A DNA stretch of 64,000 bases from Ephydatia muelleri (GCA_013339895.1 JABACO010000013.1:712573-776572), one strand, 5' to 3'; counted from the stretch's first letter, positions 22,487-34,507 are shown. Notes: generated by a model not told the origin, from the letters alone. Made by a program: numbers and translations.

Positions 22487-25400
22487 TCAAGTGATTGGCG
22501 AGATTTGGTTAGGTGACTCTCCACTTGCTGCACCCTCCATGCTGTACTTGGTCACAGAGTCTTCAACTGCTTTCAGTTTTAGGACCTCATGTAGCAGAGA
22601 CCGCCCCTCTTCACGTGTCTATAGCAACACCCACACATACACAAAGGGGCAGGGGCACACATACACACACAGGCACAGGCACACACACACATACACACAG
22701 GCACACATACATACACACACAGGCACACATACACATATATACACAGGCACACATACACACACAGGCACATACACATACACACACAGGCACACATACATAC
22801 ACATACACACACGCAGGCACACATACACACACATACACACACACATACACACACATACACACACATACACACACATACACACACAGGCACACATACACAC
22901 ACAGGCACACATACACACACATACACACACAGGCACACATACACACACATACACACACACAGGCACACATACACACACACATACACACACACAGGCACAC
23001 ATACACACACATACACACACACAGGCACACATACACACACAGGCACACATACACACACAGGCACACATACACACAAGCACACGGACGCACACATGGAATC
23101 AAAGGGGCAAAACAAGACGTACAGAAACTCACTGCAACAAACTCCGTTGATTTGTGGGCGTGTGCCTCTGCCTCTGCATAGCACCTCTTCTCCACATAAT
23201 AGTGAGACAGGAACAGGTGGGCAGGGCCTTGTTCCTCAGGATGGTGAACCCCGACCTATGGGAACACTGGACATCACCCAGGCCTATCCTCTCCCCCACC
23301 TCCCCTCTCCCTCACCTACCCCTTACTGCTTCTTCCTCCCCACCACTCCCTCCCTCACACTCCCCATCACTCCCACACACTTCCCATCACTCCACCTTGC
23401 TTGTTTCTGCCTGGGCCACAAATCTGGTGTAGAGTTTCACAGCATCGTCTCCCTCACCTAGCCTGGCATGCAATCTGGGAGGGTGAAGAGGGGGGGGAGA
23501 GAGAAAGACATTATAGCTGCAGGAATGAACGACATGAGTTATGACTCCTACTTTGCCAAGCGTATAAGAGCAGTTCCCCTCCTGGTCATGATAGGCTATC
23601 GCTTTCTTGTAGCACTTTAGGTGTATGTGATAAGGGATGCATGATCACAGCACACGTGCACACATGCACACACACACACACACACACACATACACACACA
23701 CACATACACACACACATACATACACATACATACACCATACACACACATACACACACACACATACACACACACATACACACACACACATACACACACACAT
23801 ACACACATACACACATACACACATACACACACATTACACTTAACACCACAATGGCCATGCCCCTTACCCTCTTGGCTTCTTCCACCTGCCCCAGTTGGTC
23901 GTAACAATACCCCAGTGCGTACAGTACCCTGGGATCTGACGACCTGCAACAATAGATCGCGCGTCAACACACGTCCACAAGAGAAATGTCTCTCTTTGTT
24001 TCTCACTTGAGCTTGAACGACTGCTTGTAGTAGTGGAGGGCAAAATATGGCATCTTCAGGATCTCGTAGGTGTGGCCTAGACCGTAGTACGCTCGAAAAT
24101 CATGGCGATTGGCCTCTTGAAGAGATAGTGATTAGGGGAAGTCCCTAGACACATGCACAATACCTAGACCCCTGTTGTACGCCTCAATGGCCATGGTACA
24201 GTTCTTTAGTTCCAAGTACTCGTGGCCAAGGAGAATCCATGCAGACTGGTCATGTCTGTTCAACCGCACGGCTCGTCTAAAATAGGCAACTGCCTTTTCA
24301 TGATCCCCTTCCAGACTGTAGAAATTACCTAAGGGATGGGGGTGGGAGGGGACATGGGAGGGGCCATGTTCGTGAATGCTGTTCAGGGGAACTCCATTTT
24401 GTTTGGGCTTCCCCTTACCAAGAACCGAACATGTCTCCGCACGATACTTGTCTATCTTCACAGCATCTTGTGCCAGCCTGCACAGGTCATTGAGCCTCTC
24501 CTGTTCAGGTGAAGAAGTGGGCACATTTTGGCGATGGTGCTCCCTCTCCCCTTGTCCTCCTTACCATCACAAATAGAACATTAGAGTAGGTGTCCAAGGT
24601 GGTCAGCTTGTATGGGTCCAAGCTCCTCACACACTCAAAGTTGGCTGCTGCCAGGTTGAACTCTGTGATGCATATGGGGGCAATATTCACAGGCTGGGTC
24701 GCTGGGTCACAGCTTTCAATAGATACAATTCTAAATTTAAACTAGTTAGTTAATAGTCACATTAACTGCAAATAATTTGCTGTCCATTATATCTCCAAAT
24801 ACAGTTTAGTGTCTTAATATTAAATTGTTAACTAACTAGTATATCTATGGGACAGTACTGTATATTGCAAACTTTTTGCATTAAAAAGCAGAAGTTAGAA
24901 TTGCTATTAATGCAATTTAAACCGCACATAGGTTGTTGTTTTTTTGTTTTTTTTTACACACGAAATTATTTTTATGCAACGTCACTACACGGCATGTATA
25001 CCTTTGGTGTGATAGTGTACCAGGGCCAGCTGAGAGTGTATGTAGGAGCTGGAACCAAAGCCAACCTGACTGAGGTTGGTGTAATAGGCCAGGGCATCGT
25101 CTGTAAGGAGAAGCTCAAGGGAACCCGCAGCCAGGAAGAAGTCCCTGAGCCAATGGGCGGGAACAGGCAGGCCGTACAGCTGCAAGCAAAGAGAATTGAA
25201 AGTGAACACTTTAGATGTTGAAAGGGAGCAACATGATGACTTGTGCATCACTGTACAAAGTATGACATCATCACCAGGATTATGCACTAAGACACTCCCC
25301 CTACATCCCCATCTCCTTCACTTCCTCAGTCACTTTTCCACCCCCACCCCACCCATATCTCTGGCAGCCACTCCCCTGACCACTCCCCTCCTCTCTGACA

Positions 25401-26481
25401 GCCACTCCCTTCCCCTCTGGCAGCCACTCCCCTCTGACAGCCACTCCCCTCACCTCTGACAGCCACTCCCCTCACCTCTGACAGCCACTCCCCTCACCTC
25501 TGACAGCCACTCCCCTCACCTCTGACAGCCACTCCCCTCCCCTCTGGCAGCTACTCCTCTCACCTCTGGCAGCCACTCCCCTCACCTCCTTACCATGTCT
25601 CTACTGTCGCACAGTTTTGCTAGCTCTTGCCATGAGCTCCATAGCAACGGGCAAAGGTGGACAGACTTGAGCAACATCTGCCGTGCGTCCTCTGCCTGCT
25701 TCAGTTCCTTCAGCACAATACCATACCTGGGCCATGGGCATTATTTGGAAAGCACCAGGTGTGCATGAGCAGATCAGGAGTTGAAACCATCCAAAGCAGG
25801 ATACGTCTGGTAGACAACTGTACTTACAGATAATATCCATAGCCGTCCAACTGGCCAGCACGTGTTGCTAGGGCACTCTTGAGACCAAGTAGCTCCTTGT
25901 TCACAAACTCCGCTGGTTCGACCGTACCTGAGACGACACTACTCCAATTAAAGCCCTGCTGCAACAACTGTACGCGTGCTAGTATCCAAACCCACCGATG
26001 ACGTCCACTTGTTCGTCTTCCTTTGCTTTCTCTCCCGCCTTGAAGAGGGAGGAGGGGAGGGGAGATAATATAGAGCGCGTGTAAACATACTCGTTGGCGC
26101 TTACAAAGTAAAGACTGTAGGAGCGAAGGAAGAAAGCTTCGTCGGACTTGCAGTCAATGAGAGCGTGGGCGGCGCGCCTGAATTCGCGGAGGTCGAACAG
26201 CGACTTTCCCACGTAGTATTGAATCGATTCGGCATGGAAAAGAGAAGAGCGGTGAACGTCTGGCACGGCTGGTTGCTCCACTGTGGCAATACTGTTGGCC
26301 AGCTCGATAGCCCTAATTAAAGCATAGTGCGTCCGATTAATACAAAGTGGGAAGCGTATGTGAACTCGAATTCCCACCAATTGGCTGCGTGTAAGAGGCC
26401 CTTGTCGCTACATTCCCTGAAACATAACAGCAGATCCTTTTTCAGTTGCAGCAAAGTAGGTGATTCGACATGCGCCGCCAT
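22487..26481 (-). CDS. CDC23: CDC23/APC8, TPR subunit of the anaphase-promoting complex
   Basis: Scaffold TPR subunit of the APC/C ubiquitin ligase that drives mitotic exit. Start ATG is at 26481-26479 ([20 protein letters not shown]). The exon 1 to 2 junction gives [18 protein letters not shown]. Later exons encode [20 protein letters not shown] and [112 protein letters not shown] and [59 protein letters not shown] and [20 protein letters not shown], then a short tail ending SPITstop at 22489-22487. The TPR series and the IDKYRAETC segment are typical of APC8. It is the complete copy; the left arm holds only the 3' half. Confidence 0.93.
22630..23088. repeat. CA/GGCACACATACACAC microsatellite in CDC23 intron (right)
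   Basis: Mirror of 1050-1497. Confidence 0.9.
23645..23832. repeat. CA/CATA microsatellite in CDC23 intron (right)
   Basis: Mirror of 300-480. Confidence 0.9.
25370..25598. repeat. 22-bp minisatellite following a CDC23 donor site
   Basis: On the gene strand the unit is AGAGGTGAGGGGAGTGGCTGTC, about nine to ten copies. It begins just after the true donor (CATG/GTAAGG near 25598) and each full unit contains an AG/GTGAGG donor-like site. Confidence 0.88.
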
Positions 26482-26485
26482 CTTA
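26474..26485 (-). promoter_or_regulatory. TISU/YY1-like element over the CDC23 start codon
   Basis: The gene strand reads TAAGATGGCGGC with the ATG being the start codon. The TISU consensus is SAASATGGCGGC, so 11 of 12 positions fit. Such elements serve translation from very short 5' UTRs and bind YY1 in vertebrates; function here is inferred. Confidence 0.55.
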
Positions 26486-27462
26486 TAATTTACGGCGGCG
26501 CACGCACCGAGCCATCTGTTCGTCGCTTGCAGTATACTTTTAAAAAATTTTGTTTCTTGCTGCTGTTTTTATTTTGGGAGGCAAAGTTGAAACATTAATT
26601 TTTGACCAGTAAGTTGCCCGGCTCTTGGTGGCTCTGCGGTTTATAACTTTACATATCTGTTTCAAAATGTCAGTCATTTTGAACCAGATATGTAAATCAC
26701 TCGGGAAAAAGATTCGACGCGTTTTTTTGTTTTGTTGTGTGATCAGTTGACTCACCAGGGTGCTATGGAGAACGACAGTAAAATAATTTGTTTCAAATTC
26801 CCGTTGTCAATATCATTGATTTCTGACGTTATCAAAATCAGAAATCATGCCATTTGATTGATTTAAATTTTTACAGACGTGCCAATATTCACTTATCTAC
26901 AGGTCATCAAAAGGCAAAGCCCCACCCATAACTCTTTCGCGGGCAAAGCCAATTATTGCAGTACACATGCATGTAGTGCGAATTCGCCGAAATAATTAAG
27001 CTTTCCGTGTTGCAGGAAGTTTGCAAACAACTAATATGACCATACAGGAAACAACTGTTGTTCACTACAAAGTGTTAACTGTTTAGATAAACAGAGTGGC
27101 TTTAGTATAGTACCTGCGGCGCAATATTGCTCTGTTGTCCGTGAAAGAGTTAAACAATGACTGATACTTTTATTCGGTGTAGTAGTTAATTGAAATACCT
27201 CCTTGCAGTCTCGTGATGTGCTTTCGCAACGTAGTGGTGATGTAATCCCGCTGTTGCGTCAAGTTGGGTCCATCAATGAGACTACCCACATGCATGTGTG
27301 GAAGGAAGGTAGCAATCATTATTTATCCAATTCCTACTATAGTATACAAGAGGGGAAAAATGAACTCCGTGAAAATTAACATCATTCATAATGACCGCCA
27401 TTCATACACAAAGACACGCCCATGCATCTACTTGTATCATCAAGGTGAATTATCTGAGCGGG
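26482..27462. promoter_or_regulatory. Divergent intergenic region, CDC23 / NT5C2
   Basis: About 980 bp of AT-rich sequence between two divergent starts. No open frame with homology is seen. Promoters of both genes must be here. Confidence 0.55.
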
Positions 27463-27910
27463 ATGGCTGAGGGAATATCGGATGAGAAACTGCAGCAGAT
27501 GGTCGATTCGTACAGAGTCAGTCCATCAGACACGTCAGAGTCCGACTACGATGCGAGGGTAATATAAGCGTGCATGCTGATCCCCTTCATTTTCACCTAC
27601 CTCGCTACACAAAGCTCCACAACACACTCATTTCCGATCAGCCCCACCACTCACCAACCCTGTGCACTAGTTGCGTCAATCTCTTTTGCAGAATTTACGC
27701 CAACAGGAGTCTCAGCATGGACAGAATTAAATACATTGGGTTCGATATGGACTATACGTTAGTAGGTGAGAATGCGTCTCTGCAAGCACAATTGTGAGTT
27801 GCGTAAAACAACGCGAATTCTTTTCGCAGCGTACAAGTCTCCAGAGTACGAACAACTTGCGTACGAGTTTGCTGTGGAACGTCTGATCTCCATTGGCTAC
27901 CCAAAGGTGA

Positions 27911-27949
<39 letters not shown>

Positions 27950-28672
27950 TGTGTACGCTGTAAATGTTTCATGCGCTCCGTAAATACATGCAGGAGTTGG
28001 CTAACAGTAAATACGACCCCCACGTTCACAGTCAGGTAAGCGACGAAGAGGCAAACATAATTTGGCAACAAATAAGAAGTGTCCCCGCCCCTTTCCTCGT
28101 GTTTGTAAGAATTCTTGTAACGTCAAAGGTTCCCTGAAACAGAGATCCTTTTTACACTGTGCAAGTCCCCTGTTTGTCCCGCAACCTTCCGTCCTCCCAT
28201 GTTTGTAATCCCGTATAACGTGCATGTCCGTAAACACATGGATTGAAGCATATTAACGTCTGCTTCAACCTGCCATCCCATCCGCACAGGGCCTCTTTTT
28301 CGACAAGGTGTACGTGAACCTTCTAAAGGTGAGTGTGGGCACAGGGAAGCACATGCACACGTGGAAGGAGGGATGTGATTGGGGGAGGTATGAAGAGGCA
28401 GAAGTGTGGAGGGATGCGCAGAGAGAAGTATACAAAGCAAACGTGCAACATTTGTATAACCAGAGATAGTATACTCTAGTATATCACCTAGTATATCACC
28501 CACTCACTGATCCCTGATGGGCTTAGCAGCTGTGTTGATTATGCAATTTGCACTGTATACTATTTACTTTACTCCACTGCAGTGTGATCCCTACGGCAAC
28601 ATCCTGTCTTGTTTCCATGGATTCAACTCCTGTTCAACGTAGGTTTATCAAATGAACATGTCCAGTTTCATG
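27463..28672 (+). CDS. NT5C2: NT5C2-like cytosolic purine 5'-nucleotidase, 5' part (cut by gap)
   Basis: HAD-superfamily nucleotidase of the IMP/GMP-preferring cytosolic type. Exon 1 from ATG 27463 ([20 protein letters not shown]) is acidic. Exon 2 (about 27692-27764) reads [23 protein letters not shown] and contains the catalytic HAD motif I, DMDYT. Exon 3 (27830-27906) reads [20 protein letters not shown]. Exon 4 (27994-28034) is [14 protein letters not shown], exon 5 (28290-28329) [13 protein letters not shown], and exon 6 (from 28583) [15 protein letters not shown]. The rest falls in the N gap and does not reappear after it. The exon 1 to 2 phase does not fit the obvious donor (AGG/GTAATA), so either a single-base error is present or the start is a different ATG (27481 or 27550). 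Confidence 0.87.
27915..27955. repeat. GT microsatellite at an NT5C2 donor
   Basis: (GT)n begins within ten bases of the exon 3 donor. Confidence 0.85.
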
Positions 28673-29672
28673 NNNNNNNNNNNNNNNNNNNNNNNNNNNN
28701 NNNNNNNNNNNNNNNNNNNNNNNNNNNNNNNNNNNNNNNNNNNNNNNNNNNNNNNNNNNNNNNNNNNNNNNNNNNNNNNNNNNNNNNNNNNNNNNNNNNN
28801 NNNNNNNNNNNNNNNNNNNNNNNNNNNNNNNNNNNNNNNNNNNNNNNNNNNNNNNNNNNNNNNNNNNNNNNNNNNNNNNNNNNNNNNNNNNNNNNNNNNN
28901 NNNNNNNNNNNNNNNNNNNNNNNNNNNNNNNNNNNNNNNNNNNNNNNNNNNNNNNNNNNNNNNNNNNNNNNNNNNNNNNNNNNNNNNNNNNNNNNNNNNN
29001 NNNNNNNNNNNNNNNNNNNNNNNNNNNNNNNNNNNNNNNNNNNNNNNNNNNNNNNNNNNNNNNNNNNNNNNNNNNNNNNNNNNNNNNNNNNNNNNNNNNN
29101 NNNNNNNNNNNNNNNNNNNNNNNNNNNNNNNNNNNNNNNNNNNNNNNNNNNNNNNNNNNNNNNNNNNNNNNNNNNNNNNNNNNNNNNNNNNNNNNNNNNN
29201 NNNNNNNNNNNNNNNNNNNNNNNNNNNNNNNNNNNNNNNNNNNNNNNNNNNNNNNNNNNNNNNNNNNNNNNNNNNNNNNNNNNNNNNNNNNNNNNNNNNN
29301 NNNNNNNNNNNNNNNNNNNNNNNNNNNNNNNNNNNNNNNNNNNNNNNNNNNNNNNNNNNNNNNNNNNNNNNNNNNNNNNNNNNNNNNNNNNNNNNNNNNN
29401 NNNNNNNNNNNNNNNNNNNNNNNNNNNNNNNNNNNNNNNNNNNNNNNNNNNNNNNNNNNNNNNNNNNNNNNNNNNNNNNNNNNNNNNNNNNNNNNNNNNN
29501 NNNNNNNNNNNNNNNNNNNNNNNNNNNNNNNNNNNNNNNNNNNNNNNNNNNNNNNNNNNNNNNNNNNNNNNNNNNNNNNNNNNNNNNNNNNNNNNNNNNN
29601 NNNNNNNNNNNNNNNNNNNNNNNNNNNNNNNNNNNNNNNNNNNNNNNNNNNNNNNNNNNNNNNNNNNNNNNN
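28673..29672. other. Assembly gap of exactly 1000 N
   Basis: Same arbitrary length as the first gap. It interrupts NT5C2. Confidence 0.99.
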
Positions 29673-30681
29673 TGCCCGCCAGTGGGCGGGAAAGGCTTTT
29701 TTGGTGGACACCCACACCTTCAATTGCCAACACAAACCGCAGGTGGAAAAAGAAAAAGAAAGCGCGCCACACACGAGACTGTGACCTTACCTTTCGCTTA
29801 ATAACAATACAGCCATTCTGCACTACGACTATAAACAACTACAAAACAAACGAAGTAGGTATTCGAGTTGTAACATCACCTCCCCCCACGCGATACAGTT
29901 ACCAGCCGATCGATCCAAACGGCTTCAACGCGATAACCGCCGTTCTCTCTTTCGACTAATGTTTTTGTTTTTTTTTAACATCGATTCACGCGACACACTC
30001 ACAGCATCATGTATATTGGTTCTCTAAGCTGCACACATTCATAACACCCGTTAGATGAATTTTTGGTTGAGCGAAAGCCTGGGCGCTTCAGACGCATCAC
30101 ATCAAACACACAGCAACTTACCTCTAGCCGGAAAAAAAAAAAAAAGAAGAAACGAACGAGTTACAGTGGGCACTTGAAAGAAAATGCACTGTTTATGAAT
30201 TCCTTGTAGTATTAAGAATAAAACAAATTAAAAAAGACCGTATTATGGTTTCCATGGAGTACGTACGTATGTCCGCTTGAGAACTACAAGATTATGAATA
30301 TATTTAATGACTCGTTCCGTTGAGAAGCAGAATGGCAGTGAGAGCTCCGCACGCAAAGATTCAAAGATTCGTCACTGCTTGCGATCAGCTATGCTATCTG
30401 CACATGTGTGAGCGACAGGGCAGCCTACACGAGCGACCGGCCCGAATTAGTCTGCAATGGGATCGCATGCAACTCGCAGTTCTGCACGAGTCGTTGTAGC
30501 GGAATGCATCACGGGAACGTCTCTTCGAATCCCCACTCCTTACAATGAGACCGGACGGGCAGCAGCAGTGGATGTATCGACAACTGCTCCTCAGAGCAAA
30601 ACGCAAGTCCAGCACAAGTGTGAACTCCCTTTTTTTGGTGACACTTGTGACGATTTATGCACGTACATATGCGTACATGGT

Positions 30682-30730
<49 letters not shown>

Positions 30731-31344
30731 ATGCACATACGTATGTGCTGCGTTTTGTAAAAACAAACATGTCATTATCATAGGCCTAACGTCTTGTACA
30801 TTTGCGGTCCAATCTTGCAACAACATGTGGTTTCTTGCACACCAGCGAATTATCTCATCCCGCCACCACCACAGGCCACCACAAAACACACCTCCCACCA
30901 CAACTGATAGCTAGCCGTGGGTCCTTTTACAATCAATCATTATCAGTGGTGAACTTTATCGCATCATTAATTCCTGACTCATCCCACAACGTATAACATT
31001 TCTCCATAGAGAAACGAATATCTGCAACACGAACTCTACTAGGCATAGCTAAAAGGAACGCTCCTTCACTTTTAAAGTAAGTGCAGTATCTCACCTTGAC
31101 ACTAAAACGTCTTCTTTATCTTTATCACAAAGCAGATGACAATTATCGGTGCGGTGTCAATAAGGAATTTGTTCAGCAGGGATAAGTGATCTACTTGCTC
31201 AGTCTATCTATTGGGTGCAGCAGGATTCTTACCATTGAATATCTTGGTTATTTTCTACAAATCAAAAGACAAGGAAAACTTCAAAAGCATACCTTTCACC
31301 TTGACAAAGATCGGCAGAGAAGAGTTGCAAGGAAGGGGAATGAT

Positions 31345-31520
31345 ATGGTGTACCCCTTCCCTCTTCAGAGGAATGATGGCTTACCCCTTCCCTCTTCAGA
31401 GGAATGATGGTGTAACCCTTCCCTCTTCAGAGGAATGATGGTGTACCCCTTCCCACTTCAGAGGAATGGTGGTGTAACCCTTCCCTCTTCAGAGGAATGG
31501 TGGTGTAACCCTTCCCTCTT
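31345..31520. repeat. 31-bp minisatellite
   Basis: About five to six copies of CCCTTCCCTCTTCAGAGGAATGATGGTGTAA, with TGG/GGT variants. Confidence 0.92.
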
Positions 31521-32309
31521 CAGCAGAATCGTTGCTACAGTTGCTACAGGATCTTGCCAACTACAAAAACAGTGAGATTTGGTTGGAGAAATGCTAACTG
31601 TAATGGTTGATTCCAGCCACAGTTGTGAATTTCTCTGGACTGTTGGACCTGAGTTCCAGTGTGACAGAATTAGGGAGAGCACCATATACTTAACACAACA
31701 AAGTGGTGGGAGGGTAAGTTGAATGAGGTAAAGAAAGGCAAGAAGGAGAAAGTAAAAATTGGAAATTGAGTACGAGAGGAAGGAGAACAGAAGGATGAGG
31801 GCTGCAGAGAAAGATTGAATAAAAGATAAGAAATAGGGCAATTGTATGAGGAAAAGTAAATGGTTGAGAGGAATGCTTGATACAATTAAGACTACTGCAA
31901 ATTATCAATTAAGGAGTCATACAAATTTGATTTCAGAAGCAGCTTACAGAAAGATCCATGCAAACAATACACAACTTCATGATCTATATTTTGTACTCTG
32001 GATGTGTATTTGTAGCGCTCATTTGTTACAAGTAAAAAGAAAAGTGAAACAAGCTGGGTAATGTTGCAATGTGTGCCACAATACAAGCTAGAGACTGCAG
32101 ACTTCTTCATAACGTGACATGATGGCACATCACATCACATAAACTCAGCAATGCTTACCAGTACAAAATAACAAAATAATCAGATCATGAAGTTGTCTAT
32201 TATTAGGTGATTTGACAACCAACTGATGAAAAGAGGTCACAACTATAGGGAATATCATTAGCTGGAGAGCATGCCAGAGATTTTGACAGTGAGCGTTTAA
32301 TGATCCCCT

Positions 32310-32590
32310 TAATGTTCTAGGTATTTCTGCCCTTCCATTGACCTTAATGTTCTAGGTATTTCTGCCCTTCCACTGACCTTAATGTTCTAGGTATTTCTGC
32401 CCTTCCACTGACCTTAATGTTCTAGGTATTTCTGCCCTTCCATTGACCTTAATGTTCTAGGTATTTCTGCCCTTCCACTGACCTTAATGTTCTAGGTATT
32501 TCTGCCCTTCCATTGACCTTAATGTTCTAGGTATTTCTGCCCTTCCACTGACCTTAATGTTCTAGGTATTTCTGCCCTTCCATTGACCTT
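32310..32590. repeat. 35-bp minisatellite, eight near-perfect copies
   Basis: The unit starts AATGTTCTAGGTATTTCTGC and ends CCTTCCAYTGACCTT. The only variation is T or C at the Y position, in the order T, C, C, T, C, T, C, T. Confidence 0.96.
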
Positions 32591-33424
32591 ACATGAAAAC
32601 ATTTTGTCACTGGAAGTCATATCTTATTCCTTTATAATGATGTACTTTTATGGGCACTTACACCCGAAGGGTTTGCCATTTCCCACAGTCAGCTTGTGTA
32701 TGGTTCAGTTTGGAAACAGAAATTCTGTAAATGCACCCAATGATGGTTCTGCAAGCACAACAGTGTCATTCTTGAAATTTCATTTCTCCACCATTGTTGC
32801 AAGAGGCTACTGAGCCCTCCTTGTATTTCCAAGAAAACCAATAAGCCAATCAAGTTTGCAATGTTTACAGTACAATAACCCTTGCAATTGTTCCAATGCT
32901 GCGAACTGCTTCTCAACATGGTGGTTTAAAAGATTATAACTGATGTAGAGGACAATTACCCTGTGTGGTGATGATAGGGCACACACGGGCTTTACGAAGG
33001 TGGTAAAGGTTTAGTCCACAAAGAGAGCTGCATCCAATGACCTCACAAGGGTAAACTTCTGTCTTTTGTCCTCTTTGGCACCTCGGGTGTAGCTGCCATT
33101 TGGCACCAGCTCTGTTGTGACAGCAGTAACCAAAGCCCATGGCAAGACTCGTAGATCAGCAAGTGGATCAGTGACAAACATGGGTTGATGTGTTGCATAC
33201 CTGAGTGCATAGCAGAGATTCCTGTCATAGCTCAGATAATGCCAACAGGCTTCATCTCGGGTTGGGGGGCAGGAGGGGTCAAATACTGTGAGCCTTACTG
33301 ACCATTTGATTATTACACAATTACATGCAGGTCTGTGTGTAGGTATTGTATGCATACCTCTTGCTTCCTTGCATGTACTCTCATAAAAATATAGACTGCC
33401 TATATGGATGTGTGCCCACGTGTG

Positions 33425-33425
33425 T

Positions 33426-33488
<63 letters not shown>

Positions 33489-33490
33489 AC
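33425..33490. repeat. CA microsatellite
   Basis: About 32 CA units, flanked by unique sequence. Confidence 0.95.
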
Positions 33491-34194
33491 ATACACACAC
33501 ATTCTTCGACTAAGATTTCTTTGACATCAATAGGTGATGGAAGCTACGACAGCTTACACAGGACACAACAAAGAAGAGGGACAATTATGTAAACTGTCAC
33601 GCATGCTTGCACGCGCAAACACACACACACACCCTCCATTTACATGCATAATAATGTGTGGGAACTAAGTACATGAAAGGATGAGTCAACCTGATTATGA
33701 AGTAGGTGGGCATAACTGAGGTCATTAGGTCAAGATGAACAGTGTGAACATAAATTGTAATTTATCATGATTGTAATTATTATTGAAACTGGAGAACTGG
33801 TACCTTATTCAAGCACTGCTCTTTCATTGAATGCGACTAGGGGGAAGGAGTTTATTTATTTATTTATTTTTAAAGTGTAGTGATAGCCTTCACAGTTGAT
33901 GAATGAACAAAGCTTTACACCGAATAGTAACCGAGTAGTAGCGGGATGAAATTTCAAGATATCCAACTGCCCTTACCACCCAAACTACCGTACATACAGG
34001 CCACATACTGCCCCATTGTGCGCGTTTAAATAATTGCTGGTCAGACTTGAACCACTTTCTATCGCCGCCATGAACAACGCTAAGACGGCTGAAGGATACT
34101 TAACTGTGACCATTACAACTATAAAGGCATTGGCACGAGATGAATGCACTTCAGCCTTTCTTAACATACTATAAGTACTGGACAACATTCCTTT

Positions 34195-34507
34195 TTAAAG
34201 AGCAGCACCGTCTGCGAACATCCAGGACTCTTCTTTGAATTTTTTGGCAAGGGTGGAACACTGCAATTGCATTCTTTTCTGGTCCAGCTTTCTCTCCGTT
34301 GACAAGATCTTAATTATCTGAAGGTACGCATCGCGTGTACAATACCACACTCGTCAAGCATGCACGAAGACCTACATCATAATCCATTTTCGTTTCCTCG
34401 GCTAACTTCTCTGCTCTTACATACAGTCTAGCATCGAGGCCAGATGACGAATTCAACGGCCACGCGCAAGGAACGCCGCTTCCCTCCGGGGTTCTTGGAG
34501 TCGCCAT
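34195..34507 (-). CDS. Small two-exon gene, unknown function (84 aa)
   Basis: Exon 1 (34507-34376) reads MATPRTPEGSGVPCAWPLNS then GLDARLYVRAEKLAEETKMD and stops at a GTAGGT donor after YD. A 58-bp intron ends in CTTCAG, and exon 2 (34317-34195) reads IIKILSTERKLDQKRMQLQC then STLAKKFKEESWMFADGAAL and TAA. The phase is kept and the second half is a charged, probably coiled-coil helix. The start codon lies in AATATGGCGAC, near a YY1/TISU motif. It sits 47 bp downstream of the MAEA stop on the same strand. I do not recognise a family. The alternative is an untranslated exon. Confidence 0.55.

Larger units (their letters stand above)
15071..24134. repeat. Right arm of 9 kb inverted repeat
   Basis: Reverse complement of 1-9092, with no break in sequence at either border: the left end lies inside MRPL46 exon 2 and the right end inside CDC23 next to the exon ending near 24116. 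Because gene structures continue across both borders, this arm looks like the native locus. Confidence 0.95.
29673..34194. other. Region without a recognised gene
   Basis: AT-rich sequence with scattered short open frames lacking recognisable motifs, a CA/GT tract at 30682-30730, two minisatellites (31345-31520 and 32310-32590) and a CA tract (33425-33490). The missing NT5C2 exons are not here, so this contig may not be a direct continuation. A minus-strand open frame from about 33360 to 33013 (includes VRLTVFDPSCPPTRDEACWH) is the best coding candidate; I do not recognise it. Confidence 0.5.

Noticed and set aside
29673-30000. Continuation of NT5C2 after the second gap.
   Set aside because: None of the expected conserved nucleotidase blocks appear in any frame up to 34 kb.
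32310-32590. CRISPR-like direct repeats.
   Set aside because: The repeats are contiguous without unique spacers, and the context is a eukaryotic genome.
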